NCBI GenBank assembly: GCA_934630735.1
Contig: CAKTWK010000012.1
Span: 1-56,885, forward strand
Length of the DNA: 56,885 bases
Direction of reading: 5' to 3'
From: an uncultured Collinsella sp.
Lineage (GTDB): Bacteria > Actinomycetota > Coriobacteriia > Coriobacteriales > Coriobacteriaceae
Position numbers and translations under genes: made by a program
Shown here: positions 51,245 through 56,885 of the stretch, piece by piece
How the letters are laid out: each line of letters begins with the position of its first letter
Numbering within the stretch: the stretch's first letter is position 1
Notes under the pieces: generated by a model
The model's database searches: none
Seen by the model: the letters and a program-made list of their open reading frames with translations, nothing else
What the model was told of the DNA's origin: nothing

Positions 51245-52560
51245 CACACTTGGGTTTTGCCGATCATGATGTTGAGGATCTCGATGTCGGTGTCCTTCAT
51301 GCCCACACGGCCCACGTAGCCCATGCTGGCGATCGTCTGCTCAACGGTATCTTGGATCAGGCCCTCGCCGGCGCGGAAGCCGCGGCCCTGCATAGCCATA
51401 TCGTGACCCAAAATCGCCGCATCGACGGCAGCCGAAATCTTGGCGGCACAGCTCGCCTTGGCGCCATCGCACACGATGCCGCCAACGTTACCGAGCGTGT
51501 TCGAAACCGTCGCGCCAATCTGCTCGCGCGTGCCACCGCACAGCCAGGTAATCGCAGCGCCGGCACCGCACGCAGCGCAAATAGCGCCGCAAAACGCCGA
51601 GAGCGCACCAATGTAGCTCTTGATATGCACGGCAATGAGGTCGGACAGCATCACGGCGCGCACCAGTCGATCGTGGTCGCAGCGCAGGTACTCGGCATAC
51701 TCCATAACGGGCAGTGCGCAGGTAATGCCCTGATTGCCAGAGCCGCACACAATGGCGACCGGCAGCGCGCAACCGTTCATGCGGGCGTCGGAGCCTGCGG
51801 CCGCACGTGCACGGGCACGGCAGGCAACGTCGTCGGCGCGAGCGCCCAGCAGCGTACGGCCCACCTCGGCACCCCAAGCGTTCGCCAGGCCCTCGGCACT
51901 GATCGCGCCGTTCAACTCAATCTGACGCTCAACGGCAACACGGGCGCCCTCAATGTCACCGTCCTCGATAAAGTCGATGATGGACTCGATCGACATAGGC
52001 GTATCGGCGTTATCGGCGGCACGCTCGGCCACGACGCGCTCGGCGCAGGCGGCACACTCCCCCGCCGACTTGCCGCACACCGGAATACCGTCGAGCGTAT
52101 GGCACGTGACATTGGTGTGGTGGTCGGTAATCTCGACGACCGCGGTATGGCCCCCGGCCGTGGCGGTCACTTTGATGTAGAGGTTGGGCACACCCTCGAC
52201 AAGCGACACATCGCAGTAACCGGCATCGGCGAGGAGCTCGGTCACGCGAGCACGATCTTCGTCGTTAACGCTCTCGAGCACCTCGAGCGCGCTCTTGGCG
52301 TCACCGCCCACGGCACCCAGCACGGCCGCAGCTTCAATACCATGCATACCGCCCGAGTTGGGCACGGTCACGCTCTTAACGTTCTTGATGATGTTGCCCG
52401 AGCAGGCAACGTCCACATGATCGGGTTCGCAACCGAGCGTCTGGCTCGCCAACGCCGCCGCATAGGCAACGGCAATAGGCTCGGTGCAGCCGAGCGCACA
52501 GACAAGCTCGCGGTTCAAAACATCGCAAAACGCGGCATCACGAAGGGAATCGGTAGGCAT
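51241..52560 (-). CDS. L-cysteine desulfidase family protein (CyuA/YhaM type)
   Basis: A 439-residue protein of UPF0597. Conserved features: ALGCTEPIAVAYAAALA (Cys25), SGNIIKNVKSVTVPNSGGMHGIEAAAVLGAVGG, SDARMNGCALPVAIVCGSGNQGITCALPV and GGIVCDGAKASCAAK. Family members break L-cysteine into pyruvate, ammonia and sulfide with an oxygen-sensitive [4Fe-4S] cluster. In this sequence several Cys that could bind the cluster are present. ATG 52560 follows GGAGATACC. No cyuP-type permease is next to it. Serine dehydratase alpha-like activity is the alternative but less supported. Confidence 0.88.
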   Translation of the reverse strand: MPTDSLRDAAFCDVLNRELVCALGCTEPIAVAYAAALASQTLGCEPDHVDVACSGNIIKNVKSVTVPNSGGMHGIEAAAVLGAVGGDAKSALEVLESVNDEDRARVTELLADAGYCDVSLVEGVPNLYIKVTATAGGHTAVVEITDHHTNVTCHTLDGIPVCGKSAGECAACAERVVAERAADNADTPMSIESIIDFIEDGDIEGARVAVERQIELNGAISAEGLANAWGAEVGRTLLGARADDVACRARARAAAGSDARMNGCALPVAIVCGSGNQGITCALPVMEYAEYLRCDHDRLVRAVMLSDLIAVHIKSYIGALSAFCGAICAACGAGAAITWLCGGTREQIGATVSNTLGNVGGIVCDGAKASCAAKISAAVDAAILGHDMAMQGRGFRAGEGLIQDTVEQTIASMGYVGRVGMKDTDIEILNIMIGKTQVC

Positions 52561-52832
52561 AGGTATCTCCTGCTTGCATAACGGGCTGGGCTCTCGAAAA
52601 TAATTAGCTCTTTTATTTGATAACAATGCATCAAAAACCGCAACCATGATTCCGGCGGACGGCGCTCAAGCACAAACTGGCGGCATTCATTCATGAAAAG
52701 CAGGTCTTGTTGCCTGCTAAAGCGTTTGACCAAAAAACACCCGAGCGTTTACACAAAAGTCGCGCTATCATGCAGTCGAACGCGGTAAACACCTTTAGCA
52801 TTTGCGCCGCACAGACCAGAGAGGAACCATCC

Positions 52833-53300
52833 ATGAAGATCGGTATCGGTAACGACCACGCCGCCGTCGAGCTCAAGAACATCATTTCCGAGCACCTGAA
52901 GGAGCGCGGCTGCGAGGTCGTGAACTTTGGCACCGACACCTCCGAGAGCTTTGACTACCCCATCGCCGGCTACAAGGTGGGTAAGGCCGTTGCCAACGGC
53001 GACGTCGACCTGGGCATCCTGATCTGCGGTACCGGCGTCGGGATCAGCCTGGCTGCCAACAAGGTCGAGGGCGTACGCGCCGTCGTATGCTCCGAGCCCT
53101 TCAGCGCCAAGCTCTCCCGCATGCACAACAACACCAACGTGCTCGCCTTTGGCGCCCGCGTCGTAGGCTCCGAGCTCGCTAAGATGATCGTCGACGAGTG
53201 GCTCGACGCCGAGTTCGAGGGCGGCCGCCACGAGCGTCGCGTCAACCTCCTCAACGAGATCGACCAGACCCGCGGTCTCAAGGTCGTCGACGAAGCCTAA
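52833..53300 (+). CDS. rpiB: Ribose-5-phosphate isomerase B
   Basis: A 155-residue RpiB/LacAB protein. It has the phosphate and base-opening residues GNDHAAVELK near the start, the catalytic Cys65 in ILICGTGVGISLAANKVEGVRA, and SRMHNNTNVLAFGARVVG. It interconverts ribose-5-phosphate and ribulose-5-phosphate in the pentose phosphate pathway. ATG 52833 follows AGAGGAACC. It is monocistronic with a strong terminator. Presence of catalytic Cys separates it from RpiB relatives lacking it. Confidence 0.95.
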   Translation: MKIGIGNDHAAVELKNIISEHLKERGCEVVNFGTDTSESFDYPIAGYKVGKAVANGDVDLGILICGTGVGISLAANKVEGVRAVVCSEPFSAKLSRMHNNTNVLAFGARVVGSELAKMIVDEWLDAEFEGGRHERRVNLLNEIDQTRGLKVVDEA

Positions 53301-53327
53301 AGACATACAACGCCATACGCTAGCGAC

Positions 53328-53367
53328 AGCCCCCGCCTGGAATGCACGCACATTCCAGGCGGGGGCT
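53328..53367 (+). terminator. Terminator of rpiB
   Basis: A perfect 17-bp stem AGCCCCCGCCTGGAATG with its complement and a 6-base loop, followed by CTTTAG. It lies 27 bp after the rpiB stop. Confidence 0.88.
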
Positions 53368-53371
53368 CTTT

Positions 53372-53404
53372 AGTAGATTTCTAGGCATGTCCCAAAAATC
53401 TACT
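53372..53404. repeat. Short inverted repeat AGTAGATTT/AAATCTACT
   Basis: A 9-bp stem (53372-53380 and 53396-53404) encloses a 15-base loop containing GGCATGTCCC. Words related to TAGTAGAT and TTGGGACAT also occur in the inverted repeat at 43729-43866, so it may belong to a scattered repeat family. Confidence 0.45.
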
Positions 53405-53409
53405 GGAAT

Positions 53410-53444
53410 AAAAAGGGCGCCGCGGATGGAGTTCCGCGGCGCCC
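53410..53444 (-). terminator. Terminator of ndk
   Basis: Minus-strand GGGCGCCGCGGA pairs with TCCGCGGCGCCC (12 bp, 6-base loop) and is followed by TTTTTATTCC. It lies 38 bp after the ndk stop. Confidence 0.9.
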
Positions 53445-53482
53445 AAGCCACACGCGAACAGCTTTAAGGAGTCAAAGCTGGT

Positions 53483-53887
53483 TTAGCCAAAGAAACGCTT
53501 GATCTCGATCTCGGCGTTCTCCAGGCAGTCGGAGCCATGAATCACGTTGGCGTTGACATCGACGGCAAAGTCGCCGCGAATGGTGCCAGGAGCGGCATCA
53601 AGCGGGTTGGTGGCACCCATGAGGGTGCGCATCTTAGCAACGGCAGAAGGACCGGAAACGACCATCTTGACGACCGGACCACTCGTCATAAAATCGCAGA
53701 GACCGCCAAAGAAGGGCTTGTCGTTGAGGTGAGCATAGTGCTCCTCGACGGTGGCGCGCTCGAGCGTGGTCATCTCCATACGCTCGATGACAAGGCCGCT
53801 GCGCTCAATGCGAGCAACGATCTCGCCGATCTTGCGGTCGCGCACAGCGTCGGGCTTAATCATGATGAAGGTCTTCTCGATAGCCAT
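53483..53887 (-). CDS. ndk: Nucleoside diphosphate kinase
   Basis: A 134-residue Ndk. EKTFIMIKPDAVRDRKIGEI, the Kpn loop region and the phosphohistidine His117 in NVIHGSDCLENAEIEI are all in place. It balances nucleoside triphosphate pools. ATG 53887 follows AAAGG; upstream in-frame codons are not conserved. It is a single-gene unit with its own terminator. A pair of 12-bp direct repeats lies about 100 bp upstream. Confidence 0.96.
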   Translation of the reverse strand: MAIEKTFIMIKPDAVRDRKIGEIVARIERSGLVIERMEMTTLERATVEEHYAHLNDKPFFGGLCDFMTSGPVVKMVVSGPSAVAKMRTLMGATNPLDAAPGTIRGDFAVDVNANVIHGSDCLENAEIEIKRFFG

Positions 53888-54264
53888 AAGGTAGCCTTTC
53901 AAGTAGGTTCGCGCGTGCCCAAGTCCCATTCCGGCACCCGCCTGGACTGCATCGTAACAGAGTTCTAGCTGCAGTTAAACAAAAAGCCGTTTATTGAAGC
54001 GTTATTATTTATTGAAGCGCTCTATATGTGTCACTTCTGTTCCGAAGCCCGACTAGAGTACCATCCACCCCACTTTCAACTGCAACGAACAGAACGGGCG
54101 GTCGATTGTCGCCCGTGAACGCACCCCATTCACAACCTGCGCAAATGTCCTACAGAAGTTCTCGACAAGCTCCTTCCTTCTCTATAACAAAACGGGCGCC
54201 CACCGTAGCGGGCACCCGTAAAGGCAAGATATGATGAACACACCAGACAGACGCATCCAATAAG
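53888..54264. other. Gap between argH and ndk
   Basis: This 377-bp gap contains the argH terminator at its left (54188-54219) and two copies of TTTATTGAAGCG (53990-54001 and 54008-54019, period 18 bp) about 105-130 bp before the ndk start. No gene is supported. Confidence 0.5.
54188..54219 (-). terminator. Terminator of argH
   Basis: Minus-strand ACGGGTGCCC pairs with GGGCGCCCGT (10 bp with one G-U, 8-base loop) and is followed by TTTTGTTATAG. It lies 45 bp after the argH stop. Confidence 0.82.
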
Positions 54265-55695
54265 CTAATTAGCTCCGTGGCCCATCTCGACGACCTTGGA
54301 TAACGAGCCAGACGCACCCTCATCGGCCGCAAGCTGCGCCTCGGCGCGTCCCAACTGCACGGCAACGGCGGCAGGGGCGGTACCGCCCTCGGTCGTGCGC
54401 GCGGCGACAATCGACGGGATGTCGAGCGCCTCGGTAATATCGCGCTCAAAGAGCGGGCTTGCCTCCTGGAACACCTCAAACGGCAGGTCCTCAAGATTGC
54501 AGCCGCGCTTCTCACACATCAGGACCAGATGGCCCACCACGGCATGCGCCTCACGGAACGGCAGGCCACGCTTGGCCAGGTAATCGGCAACATCGGTAGC
54601 GGCAAGGTGCCCCACGCCGCACTCGCGCGCCATGGCATCCTCGTTGACGGTCCAAGTCGAAATCATACCGGCCATAACCGACAGGCACTGCATGAGCGTG
54701 TGAGCGGTATCGAGCGCGCCCTCCTTGTCCTCCTGCAAGTCCTTGTTATAGGCCAGCGGTAGGCCCTTCATGGTCACAAGCAGCTGCACCAGGTTGCCAT
54801 AGACTCGGCCACTCTTGCCGCGGATAAGCTCGGCAAAGTCGGGGTTCTTCTTCTGCGGCATGATGGACGAGCCGGTGGAGTAGGAGTCGGAAAGCGTGAT
54901 AAAGCCAAATTCGGAGCTCGACCACAGCACGATCTCCTCGGAAAGACGCGACAGGTGCATGGCCATGACGGAGCCGGCGTAATGCAGATCGAGCAGGAAA
55001 TCACGGTCGGAAACCGCATCGAGCGAGTTGGGAATCACACCCGTAAAGCCAAGCTCGGCAGCCGTCATCTGGCGATCGAGCGGATAGCTCGTACCGGCAA
55101 GAGCGGCAGCACCCAGCGGGCAGTTGTCAGCGGCATCAAAGGCGGCCTTCAGACGTGTAAAGTCGCGCGCGAACATCCAGGAATACGCCAGCAGATGATG
55201 TGACAGCAGCACGGGCTGAGCATGCTGCATGTGCGTATAGCCCGGCAGAATCACCTTGTCGTACTTTTTGGCCGCATCCACCAGCACATGGCGCAACTCA
55301 AGATTGGCCTCCATGAGCTCCTTGGCCAACGCCTTGACACCAAGGCGCGTATCGGTCGCCACCTGGTCGTTGCGCGAACGCCCGGTATGCAAGCGCTTAC
55401 CGGCCTCACCGATACGGCGCGTCAGCTCGCTCTCGATGGACATATGAATGTCCTCATCGTTGATATCGAAGGTGAAGTTGCCGGCATCGATATCCTGTTC
55501 GATTCCGGTCAGGCCCTCGGCAATCGCCTGCTCGTCCTCGGCGCTGATGATGCCCCGGGCCGCCAGCATCTTGGCATGTGCCTTAGAGCCGGCGATATCC
55601 TGCTTATAGAGATGTTTGTCGACCGGCAGCGACGCGCCAAACTCCTGCGTGACCTCGGCCACGCCTGCCTCAAAACGACCGCCCCAAAGAGCCAT
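54265..55695 (-). CDS. argH: Argininosuccinate lyase
   Basis: A 476-residue fumarase/aspartase-fold enzyme that splits argininosuccinate into arginine and fumarate. It starts MALWGGRFE, has HTGRSRNDQVATDTRL, LPGYTHMQHAQPV and the family signature SSIMPQKKNPD. ATG 55695 follows AAAGGGG. It lies downstream of argG on the same strand, with a 56-residue ORF between them, so argG-argH may be one transcript if the hairpin at 56035-56064 does not end it. Confidence 0.96.
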   Translation of the reverse strand: MALWGGRFEAGVAEVTQEFGASLPVDKHLYKQDIAGSKAHAKMLAARGIISAEDEQAIAEGLTGIEQDIDAGNFTFDINDEDIHMSIESELTRRIGEAGKRLHTGRSRNDQVATDTRLGVKALAKELMEANLELRHVLVDAAKKYDKVILPGYTHMQHAQPVLLSHHLLAYSWMFARDFTRLKAAFDAADNCPLGAAALAGTSYPLDRQMTAAELGFTGVIPNSLDAVSDRDFLLDLHYAGSVMAMHLSRLSEEIVLWSSSEFGFITLSDSYSTGSSIMPQKKNPDFAELIRGKSGRVYGNLVQLLVTMKGLPLAYNKDLQEDKEGALDTAHTLMQCLSVMAGMISTWTVNEDAMARECGVGHLAATDVADYLAKRGLPFREAHAVVGHLVLMCEKRGCNLEDLPFEVFQEASPLFERDITEALDIPSIVAARTTEGGTAPAAVAVQLGRAEAQLAADEGASGSLSKVVEMGHGAN

Positions 55696-55813
55696 GGAAC
55701 CGTCCCCTTTCTCCAAATACCAAAACAAGCGCCCAAAGCAATGCGCCATGTCGCAAAAGCGATTTTTCAACCGCTAGTTTTACACATCCCCCACCGCGCG
55801 CGGGGCCATATAG

Positions 55814-55984
55814 CTAATTTGCAAAGAAGTGACGCACCAGGCACTTGGCGCCCAACGTCTCCCTCCGGATGTTGCCTTGCGAACCATCGATCCAGGCCTT
55901 CAGGCTCATAGGAACGTCCTCGACCTTTGCAGCATCGAACTCGGGCGCGAGGGCAAGTAAGGCATGCGCGATAGCATTGAACAT
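55814..55984 (-). CDS. Small ORF of 56 residues between argG and argH
   Basis: ATG 55984 follows GAGGAG by 8 bases. The product reads MFNAIAHALLALAPEFDAA then KVEDVPMSLKAWIDGSQGN and ends LGAKCLVRHFFAN. The hydrophobic start, the acidic middle and regular third-base GC preference look coding. I do not recognise a family. Its position suggests either a small arginine-pathway helper or an independent small protein. Confidence 0.5.
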   Translation of the reverse strand: MFNAIAHALLALAPEFDAAKVEDVPMSLKAWIDGSQGNIRRETLGAKCLVRHFFAN

Positions 55985-56034
55985 AATGGATACTCCTCAT
56001 ATATATAGGCACAGAGCCGCCAAATTGATAGAAG

Positions 56035-56064
56035 GAGCCCCGCCGGACAACCCCGGCGGGGCTC
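56035..56064 (-). terminator. GC-rich hairpin after argG (possible terminator)
   Basis: A perfect 12-bp stem GAGCCCCGCCGG/CCGGCGGGGCTC with a 6-base loop lies about 150 bp after the argG stop. On the minus strand it is followed by CTTCTATC, so it has no U-tract; it may be a weak terminator or a processing site. Nothing else was found in 55985-56217. Confidence 0.5.
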
Positions 56065-56217
56065 GGACTCAGCCGCAGACGCGGCATCATATATGCGGGC
56101 GGAACGTAGGGGCCACCGATGTTAAGAAGTGTCAGCAAGCATAACGAAAGGTAGGGACCCCGTGCGCCCGTTTTGTATCACGCGGATGGGCCGCGCAGAT
56201 ACCAAGGGAAGGAGGCG

Positions 56218-56885
56218 CTAGGCCTGGGCGGCAGCGGAGCTGGGACCCTGGACCTTTGCCCACGTCTTGAGCGACAGCGTATCGATCTCGATAAAGCCGG
56301 CGCTGGCCTTCTCGTCAAACGTGGTGTCGCGGTCGTAGGTGGCCAGGCCGTAGTCGTAGAGGCTGAAGGGGCTCTTGCGACCGACGACATGGCAGTTGCC
56401 CTTAAAGAACTTCAGACGGACGGTACCGGTCACGAACTTCTGGGTGTCGGCCATAAAGGCATCGAGCGCGTTCTTGAGCGGGCTGTACCACTGGCCGTTG
56501 TACACGGCGGTAGCCCAATCCTGCTCGAGCTTAATCTTGGCCTTGAGCAGGTCGCCCTCGACGCAGATGTCCTCGAGCGCCTTGTGGGCGGTGATGAGCG
56601 TCAGGGCGCCGGGAACCTCGTAGCACTCGCGGCTCTTGAGGCCCACCAGACGGTCCTCGACAAGGTCCAGACGACCAAAGCCGTTGTCGCCGGAGATCTT
56701 GTTGAGGGCGATGACGATCTCGGAGAGCTTCATCTTCTTGCCGTCGACAGCGACGGGCTTGCCTGCCTCAAACTCAATCTCGGTGTAGGTCGGGGTGTCG
56801 GGCGTGTCGTCGGGATTCTTGGTCATAACCCAAGCGTCGTCGAGCGGCTCGTTCCAAGGATCCTCCAGGTGACCGCACTCAATGG
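56218..56885 (-). CDS. argG: Argininosuccinate synthase, C-terminal part (cut by window edge)
   Basis: The open frame runs from the right edge to a stop at 56218, about 222 codons of the C-terminal half. It reads ECGHLEDPWNEPLDD at the edge, then MTKNPDDTPDTPTY, KISGDNGFGRLDLVEDRLVGLKSRECYEVPGA, and GNCHVVGRKSPFSLYDYGLATYD, all typical of ArgG. The enzyme joins citrulline and aspartate with ATP. The internal Met in VMTKNPDD is not a start; the coding sequence continues beyond the window. Confidence 0.94.
   Translation of the reverse strand, partial: IECGHLEDPWNEPLDDAWVMTKNPDDTPDTPTYTEIEFEAGKPVAVDGKKMKLSEIVIALNKISGDNGFGRLDLVEDRLVGLKSRECYEVPGALTLITAHKALEDICVEGDLLKAKIKLEQDWATAVYNGQWYSPLKNALDAFMADTQKFVTGTVRLKFFKGNCHVVGRKSPFSLYDYGLATYDRDTTFDEKASAGFIEIDTLSLKTWAKVQGPSSAAAQA

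Overview
The window looks like a chromosomal segment of a high-GC, Gram-positive, anaerobic gut actinobacterium of the class Coriobacteriia, most likely Collinsella or a close relative. This rests on gene content: a fermentative formate hydrogenlyase, selenocysteine use, double-cubane/2-hydroxyacyl-CoA dehydratase-type reductases, a bacterial type A RNase P RNA and many long intergenic hairpins. The genus is an inference, not a database result. Most genes lie on the minus strand.

1-16042 (minus strand, read right to left) is a complete Hyf-type formate hydrogenlyase locus: a HydN-like ferredoxin, selenocysteine-containing formate dehydrogenase H (FdhF), HyfA, membrane subunits HyfB/C/D/E/F, [NiFe] large subunit HyfG, ferredoxin HyfH, small subunit HyfI, maturation proteins HycH and HycI, and formate channel FocA. 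A terminator follows focA. The start of another molybdopterin oxidoreductase is cut by the left edge.

16043-19183 is a small accessory island: a RelB/PIN toxin-antitoxin pair, an AbiEi-like gene flanked by two copies of a 69-bp hairpin repeat, and a tRNA-Pro/tRNA-Gly operon followed by a partial duplicate of the tRNA-Gly 3' end.

19184-25742 holds brnQ and a selenium operon: a 2-hydroxyacyl-CoA dehydratase-type activator, a GT4 glycosyltransferase, selD (itself a selenoprotein with an in-frame TGA), yedF, a DUF3343 protein and a cysteine desulfurase/selenocysteine lyase. 25795-33858 holds two double-cubane/HgdB-like reductase genes that bracket a complete family-5 ABC importer. 34290-39707 holds modABC (ModB carries a large extra extracytoplasmic domain) and the molybdenum-cofactor genes mogA/moaB and moeA. 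Together the window supplies formate, Se, Mo, probably low-potential electrons, and possibly Ni to the formate hydrogenlyase.

39920-56885 is more ordinary: a CLC channel, a lipid kinase, a small release-factor-like protein, xpt, an MFS exporter, metY, a C_GCAxxG_C_C protein, yigZ, rnpB, rpsA, a HAD hydrolase, cysteine desulfidase, rpiB, ndk, argH, a 56-codon ORF and the 3' part of argG.

The most unusual signals are the two UGA-decoded genes, the paired double-cubane-type genes around an importer, the ModB fusion, and at least two families of large intergenic hairpins (three 69-bp copies; two copies of about 100 bp sharing a GAAAGAGGAG core).
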